A stretch of DNA of 60,760 bases from an uncultured Lachnospiraceae bacterium (lineage in GTDB: Bacteria > Bacillota > Clostridia > Lachnospirales > Lachnospiraceae). Position numbers and translations under genes: made by a program. A model generated the notes under the pieces. The model did no database searches and was not told where the DNA came from. It was given only the letters and a program-made list of their open reading frames with translations. This document shows, in pieces, positions 43,798 to 52,593 of this stretch. The stretch covers positions 1-60,760 of the forward strand of contig CANPOY010000014.1 of assembly GCA_947575805.1 (NCBI GenBank), written 5' to 3'. Every line of letters starts with the position of its first letter. The stretch's first letter is position 1.

Positions 43798-45513
43798 TTA
43801 TTCCCCCCTTGTTATCCAGACTCGGAGCCCGATCCCGGCAGGGCGGTACTGCTCCAGATATTTTTCCACCCTCTCCCTGTACACCTGCCGGCAGAACTCG
43901 CTTTCCAGATCCACCTTGGGCACCACGGTCACTGTCAATGTCCGCTCCCTCCATTCTGCCCGGACCGCCCGGATCAAAAGTCCCGGGGTGCGCCCGGCCA
44001 GTATCTCCGCATCCTTCCCTGTCACGATCCTCTCCGGCTGCAGGAGCCCGTCCCCTGCTTCCCGGAACTGCTCCGAGGGCCGCCTGCGATTCCTGCCCTC
44101 CTTTCCTGTCAAGGGATTGCGGCAGGTTATGCCGGGAAAGAGCTCCGGCGCCTCCGGCTTTGTGATTCTGCCAATGGACACATTGCCTTTCTCCCCTTCA
44201 AACAGTGCAAGAGAAGTCAGCACAAGCCCGTTCCCGGAAGGGAACGGGATCTCGCCGTGTCTGCCGTCCCCCAGCACAATTTCGCTGCCGGTCTCTCCCC
44301 AATGCCAGGCGTTATCCCAGCGCACCTCTTCCGGATCCGTCCTTCGGTAATCACGGTACAGTCCCTCTTCCTGAGCCAGCATCAGTTCCACGGAATCCCG
44401 CAGAACATTATCCCAGGGAAGGGAAATCCGCTGGCCGGTGACGCCGGTGACCGGACAGGGGACATACTCCTCCTCAAACCCCTTGACGGAGCACACAAAT
44501 CTGCACCTGGCACTGCCTGGAAAGTACACATATCGTCTTAGACTGTGCGGGGAAACCGGCGGACCGATCACACACTCCGAGGTAATCTCCCTCCAAAGTC
44601 CCGTCTCCTGCTCCGCAAATACCCGGACGTTACCCGTCCTTGCCAGATAACTGCGAAGCTCTATCCTCGCGCAGGATTCGGAGAACACGCCGTACTCCTG
44701 ACAGCAGCGGGTATCCCTCTGGATCACCTCCACCGCATTCAGGCTGACTTTATAGAGCACGGGCATCTGATCGTATTCTCCCTGTGCAACCCTGCAGCGT
44801 ATCTCCCCGCCTCCTTCTGCCGTCATGGAGGTGCCGATTTCCAGGCAGATACAACCGCTGTAGAGCAGTCCCCGGGTATCGTCCCGCAGCGTTCGCGCCT
44901 CCTGCCACCCGTTCCCCGTCCGATACTCCCATACAAGACGCACCAGGGCAAATCCGGCCTCCGGCGGATTGCGCTGCTGCTCGTCCAGCAGCACATAAAA
45001 AGTAAACCTGTGCCCCGCCTGCAGGGACTTCTCCAGCAAAAAGGAAAAAAGCACCTTCGCTTTCAACAGCGAAAGACGATTTTTGCGGGAAAGCAGCATG
45101 CCCGAAGCCTGATAACCGTCCGCTCCCCGGTAGAAGCCGCAGATGCGGTTGGCGGTGAGTTCCGTCTCCTCAGCAGTCTCAAATACCATGGTGTCCGCCA
45201 GCACCCTGACTCCCGCCGGCAGGATGCAATTCGTTCCCACCTTCCCGAATATTACCCATGCCCGGGCGCAGCGGCCCTCGTCAGGTTCCATCCCCAGAAG
45301 CTTCAGGTAACCCCGGTAATGGCCCTCCTGCATCTGATCCAGGTAAAAGCTCTGCATATCGCAAAGAACCGCCCACATCTCCATCAGGGTGATACCCGGA
45401 TCCGAGGCCGCCCGGTGGGTCCACCAGGCGGCACGATCCGCCAGCCCCGCTGTAGCTCTTTCCCATATCAGGTCATAGCTGCTGTCATCCAGCTTCATTG
45501 TTTCCGTGCCCAT
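43798..45513 (-). CDS. Baseplate J-like protein (Afp11 type)
   Basis: About 571 residues from the ATG at 45513, which follows GAGGAAGAGGGA; a 45564 start overlapping the previous gene is also open. The N terminus has the baseplate signature DPGITLMEMWAVLCDMQSFYLDQM...YLKLLGMEPDEGRCA, as in TIGR02243-type proteins. The C-terminal part carries the J-protein end (VDLESEFCRQVYRERVEKYLEQYRPAGIGL). It should form the wedge/ring of a tail-like baseplate. It lies in the middle of the cassette, overlapping or touching both neighbours. Confidence 0.88.
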   Translation of the reverse strand: MGTETMKLDDSSYDLIWERATAGLADRAAWWTHRAASDPGITLMEMWAVLCDMQSFYLDQMQEGHYRGYLKLLGMEPDEGRCARAWVIFGKVGTNCILPAGVRVLADTMVFETAEETELTANRICGFYRGADGYQASGMLLSRKNRLSLLKAKVLFSFLLEKSLQAGHRFTFYVLLDEQQRNPPEAGFALVRLVWEYRTGNGWQEARTLRDDTRGLLYSGCICLEIGTSMTAEGGGEIRCRVAQGEYDQMPVLYKVSLNAVEVIQRDTRCCQEYGVFSESCARIELRSYLARTGNVRVFAEQETGLWREITSECVIGPPVSPHSLRRYVYFPGSARCRFVCSVKGFEEEYVPCPVTGVTGQRISLPWDNVLRDSVELMLAQEEGLYRDYRRTDPEEVRWDNAWHWGETGSEIVLGDGRHGEIPFPSGNGLVLTSLALFEGEKGNVSIGRITKPEAPELFPGITCRNPLTGKEGRNRRRPSEQFREAGDGLLQPERIVTGKDAEILAGRTPGLLIRAVRAEWRERTLTVTVVPKVDLESEFCRQVYRERVEKYLEQYRPAGIGLRVWITRGE

Positions 45514-45553
45514 TCCCTCTTCCTCCGTCGTAACGGCACAAGTCACTGAACCG

Positions 45554-47608
45554 TTACCCTCCATCCTCCTCCGCAGACAGAATACAGTTCACCCCTGCTC
45601 CCTGCAGCCACAGCGCCCCCGAATCCTGAAGCATACTTTCCAGCCACCCGCTGACCTCCCGCAGTCTGCCTTCCTCCTGAGGCAACGCATCCGCCTCTTT
45701 ATCAGCAAGCATCTCCAGTCTTACCTCAAGCTCTCTTCCCTCCGGGGAGAAAGAGCAGCCTTTTACTTTGAAAAAGGGATACCGCTCCCCCAGCATCAGC
45801 TCCAGATCCATAACCGTCAGCAGCCTGCCGAAATGGGCAAAATAATGCTCCGCCGCCTTCACCTTGTCCCGAATCGGCGCCCCCGCCCTGTCGTAACGGG
45901 CGTCCGTCACGGACAGCGCGTCCAGCACCCCCAGCCTGCCTGTCTCCACACAGAAGCGGGTCTGCTCCGGAATCTGCCCGGGAGCCGATCCTTTGCCCTC
46001 CCCCGCCTCCTGCCGCACAGTCACATAGTTGGGCATGAATGCCGCCAGCTCCACTCCCGGATCCGGTACCTCCACCCAGCAGGCACGTCTTCCGAAAAGC
46101 TCTCCCGTCCCCCGGATCTGCTCCGGCCCGAAAGTAAGGCACTCCCTGCCCGTATACCAGCAATTATCCGGGAGTACATCCCTGTCAAAGCCAAAATAAA
46201 CCTTTCCCTCCGCGGTCTCGTCAAAATCCGCAGTCTCCCGGCTCTCCGGCAGATAACGACGCTCCCCGCCGCGGAAGCGGACTGCCCTCAGCACCGGGAT
46301 CCGCTTTCTGTAGAAGGCGGCATAGGCACCCCTGGCCCTGCTTACCCGCAGCCGCAGATAAATATGCTCTTCCCCTTCTATGGAGCAGGGACTTATATCC
46401 TCAGGAATAGGAATGGAGTACTGCCTTTCACCGGGTTCTTCCGGATGGCAGCCTGTGTTCCATTCTTCGCTGTCCGGCAGGGAGCGCCACAGTTTTCCGT
46501 CATAATACTCCCAAACCGTCTCTTCCGCCTGCCAGTCCTGTATCGGCTCCGTTCTTTCCAGCCATGGATATTTTTTAAATAATTTCCCGTTTATTTTCCG
46601 AGACTGCTCCTGTTTCCCCTCCGGGCCCTTTTCCTCCGTCTCGTACTCTTCCGTAAACAGCAGCATAAGCTCCCTTGCGGCTCCCGCTGCCGCCCTGTCG
46701 CAGGCCAGGTAAAAACAGGCAGCCGCCTCCGGCTCCCTTCCGAAGGGCAATACTCTGTCACTGCCGCAGGGCCCGGTGTCCGCCGCCAGGCAAAGCTCCG
46801 GGTCAATCTCGGCAGCCTCCTCTCTTAAAGCAATTTCACCCGTCAGCGCTCTCAGCCATTCCGCAGTCAGTACTTCTCCGGCAGGAAGCTCCAGCTTAAG
46901 CTCATAGCTCACTCCCTCCAGATTCCCCGCAAATTCCGGACATTCCCCCTTTAAGGAAAAGCTTCCGGACTCCTGCTGCCATACCGCGGGATAACTGTTT
47001 CTGCCGTCGCTGATGCTCCAGCTTCCGCCGGGTTTTTGCTCCATAACCGGGGCTTCCTTTAAATCCACGGAAAAACAAAAGCTCCCATGGCCGTCGCACA
47101 GCCCGGGAAAATGCCACCTGAAAACAGGATGAGCCAGCTCCCTGCCATCGGATTCGGAAAGACTGACGGGAAAGGTGTCGCCCTCCTGATAGCACAGCCA
47201 GGCACTGAGCCCCCTGCGTCGGATAACCCATCTCAGCCTTGCCGCCGAAAGGCACAGAGGCGAGACGGTACGGAAATAAATCAGCTCACCCTGCCCCGTC
47301 ACGGTATAGACCCGGGTATCCCTGTTCAGCCATTGTCTGTCACCGTTCTCTCCTGCCTTCACCCACAGGGCAGTCTCCAGCCTGCGGGGCTCCTCCTTCC
47401 TTTCGGATACGATCTGCAGAAACTCCCGTTCCTGCTTCTCCCAGATCTTCTCAAAACGCCTGTGGTTCTCCAGCTCCATTTCCAGAAAAATGTCTGTAAG
47501 AACGCTCCCCGCCTCATCACTTTCCGGCAGATATTCCCATCCTGTTTCGTAAGAAAGCGCCAGCTTCTTCACCCTGATCTGCCAGATTTTTCTCTGTTCC
47601 GGTTTCAT
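45554..47608 (-). CDS. Second baseplate J-like protein (Afp12 type)
   Basis: About 684 residues. The ATG at 47608 is preceded closely by GGAGG; a GTG at 47626 is possible. The N-terminal region repeats the J-family pattern (WQIRVKKLALSYETGWEYLPESDEAGSVLTDIFLEMELENHRRFEKI). The end contains a J-like C-terminal segment (DLELMLGERYPFFKVKGCSFS). eCIS loci usually have two such genes, one larger and one smaller, which matches here. It lies 22 bp after the accessory gene. Confidence 0.85.
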   Translation of the reverse strand: MKPEQRKIWQIRVKKLALSYETGWEYLPESDEAGSVLTDIFLEMELENHRRFEKIWEKQEREFLQIVSERKEEPRRLETALWVKAGENGDRQWLNRDTRVYTVTGQGELIYFRTVSPLCLSAARLRWVIRRRGLSAWLCYQEGDTFPVSLSESDGRELAHPVFRWHFPGLCDGHGSFCFSVDLKEAPVMEQKPGGSWSISDGRNSYPAVWQQESGSFSLKGECPEFAGNLEGVSYELKLELPAGEVLTAEWLRALTGEIALREEAAEIDPELCLAADTGPCGSDRVLPFGREPEAAACFYLACDRAAAGAARELMLLFTEEYETEEKGPEGKQEQSRKINGKLFKKYPWLERTEPIQDWQAEETVWEYYDGKLWRSLPDSEEWNTGCHPEEPGERQYSIPIPEDISPCSIEGEEHIYLRLRVSRARGAYAAFYRKRIPVLRAVRFRGGERRYLPESRETADFDETAEGKVYFGFDRDVLPDNCWYTGRECLTFGPEQIRGTGELFGRRACWVEVPDPGVELAAFMPNYVTVRQEAGEGKGSAPGQIPEQTRFCVETGRLGVLDALSVTDARYDRAGAPIRDKVKAAEHYFAHFGRLLTVMDLELMLGERYPFFKVKGCSFSPEGRELEVRLEMLADKEADALPQEEGRLREVSGWLESMLQDSGALWLQGAGVNCILSAEEDGG

Positions 47609-47630
47609 TTTCCTCCGTTCTGCCACCCTT

Positions 47631-48071
47631 TTACACCGATATCTCTACCCTGTCGGTATCCTCCAGCTCCACAATCCGTGCATCCTCATAGGTCTCTTTC
47701 TCGCACAACAGGCTGCGTTCCCTGTCTATCGGCTTCTCGTCATAGCAGATACCCAGAATGAAATTACGGGTTCCCTCACCCGCAGCCCCTTCCAGCTCCT
47801 CGGGGGCTATCACCATGTCCTCCGGCACTGCGATCAGCCTGCCTCCAGGATCTATGGCGCTTCCCGACGTAACCTGCAGAACTCCCTGCTCCACAGCTCT
47901 GACCTCCAAACCCTGGATGATACCCCAGCCGTGAAGCTTACGATTCAGAAAGTCCAGCTTCGCATTCCCATATTCCTGCTCCCGCATAAAGTCACTGGCG
48001 TGCAGCAGTTTCCCGGGATAATACCGGTTTTTTACAAACAAAAATCTGCCCCTGTCCTTTTGGCTCTCCAT
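47631..48071 (-). CDS. Small baseplate-associated accessory protein
   Basis: About 146 residues from the ATG at 48071, after GGAGG. The pattern FLFVKNRYYPGKLLHASDFMREQEYGNAKLDFLNRKLHGWGIIQGLEVR is that of a family found beside baseplate genes in eCIS-like and tail-like loci, which has a conserved R-x-Y-x-G-K-L-L...D-F...Q-x-Y...G-x-G-x-x-x-G-L. Those proteins are usually longer as I recall, so this may be a single-domain form. Function is unknown; a role as a baseplate or spike adaptor is inferred from neighbours only. Confidence 0.7.
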   Translation of the reverse strand: MESQKDRGRFLFVKNRYYPGKLLHASDFMREQEYGNAKLDFLNRKLHGWGIIQGLEVRAVEQGVLQVTSGSAIDPGGRLIAVPEDMVIAPEELEGAAGEGTRNFILGICYDEKPIDRERSLLCEKETYEDARIVELEDTDRVEISV

Positions 48072-48116
48072 GTGCTCCTCCGATCTCCCACACACTGGGA
48101 GTAACCTGGATTTTCC

Positions 48117-48800
48117 TCATACTTTCCGAAGGCATCCGCCGGACTGCCTTGTGCTTTCCCTCCTGACAATCAGCTTCCTTCTCACATCCGTATACCGCTT
48201 TACGGGTATCTGCAGGCGCTCCCCGTTGGAAAGTTCCGCATAACAGCGATTGATGGTTTCCACGTGCAGGCTGTTCACAATAAAACTCTTATGAATCCGT
48301 ACAAAGTTATCCGGCAGCCTGCTCTCGATATTCATCAGGGTACCCGTCACCTCTACGGTTCCCTTCCCCGTATGCCAGAATACCCGGTTATGGCCGGACT
48401 CCAGGTACAGGATGTCTTCCTCCCCCAGGAAATACGTCTGCTCTACCACGTCGGTCAGGCGGAATACCATTCCCGGTTCCTCGGATATATGAAGCAGGAT
48501 CAGCCGGGGCGTTCCTGCCACGTTTTCCAGTACCGAGGAATAACGGCAAATCGACCCTTTCCTCTTGTCTTCATCGGCAGAGCCGATCATCTGATAGCTG
48601 CCCACAACAGATGTGACATTCTGCCTGTTTAAGCAAACCCTGCAGCCGCGGTGCAGAATACGGCAACCGCTCTCCTCCCGCAGCTTGGGTGCAATGCAAA
48701 CCATATTTTCCGTATAGTATTTTGCTTTCCGGAACCTGTCTCCCGTGTAAAAAAGATCTATCATGTATCTAACAACCGCACATGCGTATCTTTCGTTCAC
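48117..48800 (-). CDS. LytTR-type transcriptional regulator heading the baseplate cassette
   Basis: The 227-residue protein (GTG at 48800 after GGGGGCAGGGT; a TTG at 48821 also in frame) has a short N-terminal domain resembling SnoaL-like sensors of Lachnospiraceae LytTR regulators (YMIDLFYTGDRFRKAKYYTENMV). The C-terminal half is a LytTR DNA-binding domain (DILYLESGHNRVFWHTGKG; LPDNFVRIHKSFIVNSLHVE). It lies 45 bp upstream of the accessory gene in the same direction, so it is co-transcribed with the particle genes and probably regulates them. Confidence 0.88.
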   Translation of the reverse strand: MNERYACAVVRYMIDLFYTGDRFRKAKYYTENMVCIAPKLREESGCRILHRGCRVCLNRQNVTSVVGSYQMIGSADEDKRKGSICRYSSVLENVAGTPRLILLHISEEPGMVFRLTDVVEQTYFLGEEDILYLESGHNRVFWHTGKGTVEVTGTLMNIESRLPDNFVRIHKSFIVNSLHVETINRCYAELSNGERLQIPVKRYTDVRRKLIVRRESTRQSGGCLRKV

Positions 48801-48866
48801 ACCCTGCCCCCTATATCGCAATTGATACCAGTCTGCTTTTATGGCTTTTCATGCCTTTTCTTTGCA

Positions 48867-48895
48867 ATAATATAATGCGTCCTTTTCTCCCGCAA
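48867..48895 (-). promoter_or_regulatory. Candidate promoter of the LytTR-baseplate operon
   Basis: On the minus strand TTGCGG is followed by 17 bases and TATTAT, about 65 bases before the LytTR start. The -35 is a weak match, so this is tentative. A direct repeat lies further upstream at 48953-48971. Confidence 0.3.
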
Positions 48896-48952
48896 CCAAA
48901 TCGGTGGAAAAACCAATGAAACGGTCGAAACAACCACCATAAAGTCATATTT

Positions 48953-48971
48953 TGTCGTCAGGTGTCGTCAG
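48953..48971. repeat. Direct repeat TGTCGTCAG x2, 10 bp apart
   Basis: Two exact copies (48953-48961 and 48963-48971), one helical turn apart, lie about 60-100 bp upstream of the candidate promoter. LytTR regulators bind direct repeats of about this size, so it may be an operator of the cassette. Confidence 0.45.
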
Positions 48972-48988
48972 CTCTCCCGCTTTATCCA

Positions 48989-49021
48989 TAAAAAAACTGC
49001 CGGACAAAAAAAGTCCGGCAG
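48989..49021 (-). terminator. Terminator of the hybrid kinase gene
   Basis: A perfect 9-bp stem CTGCCGGAC/GTCCGGCAG followed on the minus strand by TTTTTTT. It lies about 28 bases after the kinase stop and insulates the cassette from it. Confidence 0.9.
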
Positions 49022-49049
49022 CCTGGCAAGCCATATTCATATTCATTCT

Positions 49050-52000
49050 CTAATGCAGGAACTGATGCAGTACATTCATTAAAAGTTCAATATCCAGCGG
49101 CTTGGCAATATGGGCATTCATACCGCTTTTGAGTGCCGCCTCCTTATCCTCCTCCATGGCGTTTGCCGTCATGGCGATAATCGGCAATACCTTTGCATCC
49201 CTGCGGTGCATCGCCCGGATTGCTTTCGTAGCCTCATATCCGTTCATTACCGGCATCTGCACATCCATCAGCACAGCATCATAATAGCCCTCTTCCGACT
49301 TTTCCAGCATGGACACCGCATCCGTTCCGTCCGGCGCGGTTTCGATCTCAAAGCCGGCCTCCTGCAGAATTACCTCCGCAATCTCGCGGTTCAGCTCATT
49401 ATCCTCCACCAGCAGAAGCCTTTTCCCGCTGTAATCGGTCTGTGTCCAGACGGTATCCGTACCCTGCTGCCTGTGCTCGCCGATATTGTTTGCCGCCAGG
49501 AGGGCCGACTTTAAATCAGACATAAAGAGCGGTTTTGCGCAGAACGCAGTAACCCCTGCCTCCTTTGCCTCATCCTCAATATCCGCCCAATCATAGGCGG
49601 TGAGGATAATTATGGGCGCATCCTTGCCAACCACACTGCGGATTTTTCTTGCGGTCTCAATCCCGCTGGTCTCCGGCATCTGCCAGTCAATGATATAAGT
49701 ATGATAGGGATCTCCCTCTTCGTATGCGGCTTTTGCCCGATATGCCGCCTCTCTGCCGGAGGTGGTCCATTCCGAACGCAGGCCGATGCTTTTCAGCATT
49801 TTACTCACGCTGTCGCAAACATTGAAATCGTCGTCCACTACCATAGAACGCAGCCCCTCCAGCTCCTTGACCTGCTCTGCGGTCTTTTCCACATCCTGCA
49901 GCTGCAGGGGAAGCCTTACCGTAAAGGTACTGCCCTTTCCTACTTCGCTTTCGACCGTGATCTCGCCTCCCATCATATCCACGATGCTCTTCGTGATGGG
50001 CATGCCCAGACCGGCACCCTGTATGCCGCTCCTCGTGGCGGTGGATTCCCGTTCAAAGGGCTCAAAAATATGTTTCACAAACTCCTCGGACATTCCGATT
50101 CCGTTATCCTTCACAATAAATACAAAATCTCCCCAGCCATGCTTAAAAGTCGTATGCTGGGTAATACGGAAAGATACCGTGCCCCCTGCCGGTGTATACT
50201 TGACGGCATTCCCCATCAGATTGATAAAGATCTGATTCAGTTTCAGCGGATCTGCGATCACATCCTCGTTGACCACCTCAAAGGTATCGATGAACATCTC
50301 CATCTGCTTCGCTTTTACCTGGGGCTGGATAATGTTTACCAGATTGTGCATCAGCTCCGGTATATTGCACTCCTGATTATGTATCTGCAGCTTCCCGCTC
50401 TCAATGCGGCTCATATCCAGTATATCGTTGATCAGTCCCAGCAGGTGGTTGCTGGAAGAAAGAATCTTCTGCAGGCAGTCCCTCACCTGATCCGTGCGCT
50501 CCATGTGGCTGGCAGCGATGGTGGCAAAGCCAATGATGGCGTTCATGGGGGTACGTATGTCATGGCTCATGTTTGACAGGAAGGTGGTCTTGGCCTGATT
50601 GGCATGCTGGGCCTGCATCAGAGCGTCCTGCAGGGCCTGGGTCTGCTCCCGCTGCTTTCTGACCTGCTCCGTAATGTCCTTGGACATCACCATGGCGATC
50701 AGGTCGCCGGTATCCTCGTCACGGGTCATGATAAAGGACTGGCGCACACATACAGGTTCCACTCCTTCCGCCTGGCCCCAATAATCCACGTCCACCTCCA
50801 TATCGCCCTGCTCATACCGGGCCTTCAGATGATCCACATTTACCTCTCTGGAATAGTCCTCCAGGGATTCCTGTAAAACGAACTGCTTCCACTTTTCAAA
50901 ACAAACGGAAGCTTCACAGGCTGCCGACAGCCCCACCAGCTCCAGCAAAGAGATTTCATTCCCGCCATCTTTCGTACAGATAATATCCTGCTCGATCCGG
51001 TTTTTTGTCAGGTTACATTCAAAGGCACTAAAAGAATTGGCCATAATTGCAATCCGGTACTGTCTGTCCTTTCGGTTCAGCACCGCCCTCTCGCGCTGCT
51101 CCCGCAGCTCTTTTAATTTCAGCTCCGTAATGTTCTGACGAACATACAGGACTCTGACAGGCTCGCTGTCCCTTCTCTCCAGGCACACTACGATCAGGTG
51201 CTCCCAATCCTCCTTCCCCTGACGGGAAACATGACACTCGTGTACATCGGAATCCTTCTCGGCCAGGGCTTGCTTTAAGGTACTGATCTGCGCAAATTTT
51301 GTAAATGCTTCTTTCCCTTCCTCCCCGACAATATCCGCCGCATGGTGCTGGATAAACTCGCTGTAAACGCCCTCCATCGGGATGCTGGCATTCAACGGTC
51401 CGATTCCTGCCATATAGGAATAATGGTCTTTCTCCAGATCCACCATCAGGTAGCGGGAGGAAAACATGATATTCACGCCCCGCAGCACATCGCCAATGGC
51501 CTTGTTCTCCGTTTCCAGCTGCTTCCGCTGCCTCCCTGCGCGAACCACCAGAAAAGCAATATAAATCACAAACAGAGCCAGAAGGCAGGTCTCCAGTACC
51601 ACACCCGCCCTGTTGGCCCGCTGTATCATTGTCTGTGTGATATTCTTAGGAAATGCCTGCACCAGGACATAAGGATACCCCGGCAGGTGAAAAACACACA
51701 AATTGTCCGTTTTACAGCCCTCGCTGCACAGGAGCGCCGTGTCTCTGTCCTCCGCAAGGGCCGCCCCCGCCGCCTCCGCGGTCCCGGTATCAATCACACC
51801 GTCTCTGACCAGCGAATCAAGCAGATCTCCCTCATAGACCATTCCGCCGGAGCCGGAAATCACACTGCCCTCCCGGGTGCAAAGAAACACATCCGCTTGT
51901 TCCCCGAAGTAACTGGTAGCGAGCATATTCTGCAGATACTCTTCGGCAGGGTACAGTCCTGTCAGCACACCGGCAACCTCTTCACCGTCATAAACAGGCG

Positions 52001-52454
52001 TAAAGTAGACCACCATGGCCTCTCCGTTAATTCTGGACTCCCGTATGGTATCAAGACCACTCTCACCCTGCATTCCCCGGATATAATAATCCCGGTCTGA
52101 GCTGTCACAGGTATCTCCGTTGGACGCCAGGCTGATGCCGTCCGCCCCGGTATAGCGGATGGCGCCGAAAGTGGTATTCTCCTCAAGCCACTGCAGCGTC
52201 TGGGTATCAATCTCCGAAGTGCTTCCTCCCATACTGGCCAGATAGGCACTGTTATGAATGCGCCGGAGCCCATTGTAAAATTCACCTTCGATCCGTTTTA
52301 CCGTCTGGCGGGCAGAGTCTTCCGCATAAACTCTGTTTTGCTCCTGGATACGCGCCCTGTTCTGTGTTGTATAGATATAAAACAAGATAAGTACCACAAT
52401 CAGGAAAAGAAATGCGTAAATGATCGGTTGCCACGTTTTCTTCTGCTGCTTCAT
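49050..52454 (-). CDS. Hybrid sensor histidine kinase with two receiver domains
   Basis: The 1134-residue protein has two membrane segments (about 10-30 and 283-306) around an extracellular dCache-like sensor region, then PAS-like regions. The HisKA domain has the phospho-accepting His631 (SHDIRTP), followed by an ATPase domain (LMGNAVKYTPAGGTVS; DNGIGM; GAGLGMP). Two receiver domains end the protein, with phosphoacceptors Asp923 (IIDWQMP) and Asp1064 (LMDVQMP). No DNA-binding output is present, so the signal must pass through other proteins. It has its own terminator and does not sit in an operon with the LytTR gene. Confidence 0.93.
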   Translation of the reverse strand: MKQQKKTWQPIIYAFLFLIVVLILFYIYTTQNRARIQEQNRVYAEDSARQTVKRIEGEFYNGLRRIHNSAYLASMGGSTSEIDTQTLQWLEENTTFGAIRYTGADGISLASNGDTCDSSDRDYYIRGMQGESGLDTIRESRINGEAMVVYFTPVYDGEEVAGVLTGLYPAEEYLQNMLATSYFGEQADVFLCTREGSVISGSGGMVYEGDLLDSLVRDGVIDTGTAEAAGAALAEDRDTALLCSEGCKTDNLCVFHLPGYPYVLVQAFPKNITQTMIQRANRAGVVLETCLLALFVIYIAFLVVRAGRQRKQLETENKAIGDVLRGVNIMFSSRYLMVDLEKDHYSYMAGIGPLNASIPMEGVYSEFIQHHAADIVGEEGKEAFTKFAQISTLKQALAEKDSDVHECHVSRQGKEDWEHLIVVCLERRDSEPVRVLYVRQNITELKLKELREQRERAVLNRKDRQYRIAIMANSFSAFECNLTKNRIEQDIICTKDGGNEISLLELVGLSAACEASVCFEKWKQFVLQESLEDYSREVNVDHLKARYEQGDMEVDVDYWGQAEGVEPVCVRQSFIMTRDEDTGDLIAMVMSKDITEQVRKQREQTQALQDALMQAQHANQAKTTFLSNMSHDIRTPMNAIIGFATIAASHMERTDQVRDCLQKILSSSNHLLGLINDILDMSRIESGKLQIHNQECNIPELMHNLVNIIQPQVKAKQMEMFIDTFEVVNEDVIADPLKLNQIFINLMGNAVKYTPAGGTVSFRITQHTTFKHGWGDFVFIVKDNGIGMSEEFVKHIFEPFERESTATRSGIQGAGLGMPITKSIVDMMGGEITVESEVGKGSTFTVRLPLQLQDVEKTAEQVKELEGLRSMVVDDDFNVCDSVSKMLKSIGLRSEWTTSGREAAYRAKAAYEEGDPYHTYIIDWQMPETSGIETARKIRSVVGKDAPIIILTAYDWADIEDEAKEAGVTAFCAKPLFMSDLKSALLAANNIGEHRQQGTDTVWTQTDYSGKRLLLVEDNELNREIAEVILQEAGFEIETAPDGTDAVSMLEKSEEGYYDAVLMDVQMPVMNGYEATKAIRAMHRRDAKVLPIIAMTANAMEEDKEAALKSGMNAHIAKPLDIELLMNVLHQFLH

Positions 52455-52593
52455 CTTATTCAGCGCAAATGCCCTGCAATGCGCCTTTACCCCCTTTTTT
52501 GAATCACAGAAAAATTATAGCATAAAAACTTCCTCTTGTAAAATGTCCAATAGGCCAGGAAGCCCCCAGGGAGTATCTACTCCCTGGGAATAC

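Noticed and set aside
45506..46582. Long plus-strand frame across the baseplate J gene
   Set aside because: Composition is that of an antisense frame, and the minus-strand protein has a clear family match.
39171..48800. Complete prophage or full contractile injection system
   Set aside because: No integrase, capsid, terminase, sheath, tube, spike or lysis genes are present; only baseplate, ATPase and effector parts are.
52565..52588. Inverted repeat between the ABC and kinase genes as a terminator
   Set aside because: A perfect 11-bp stem is there, but no T-tract follows on either strand, so the function is unclear.
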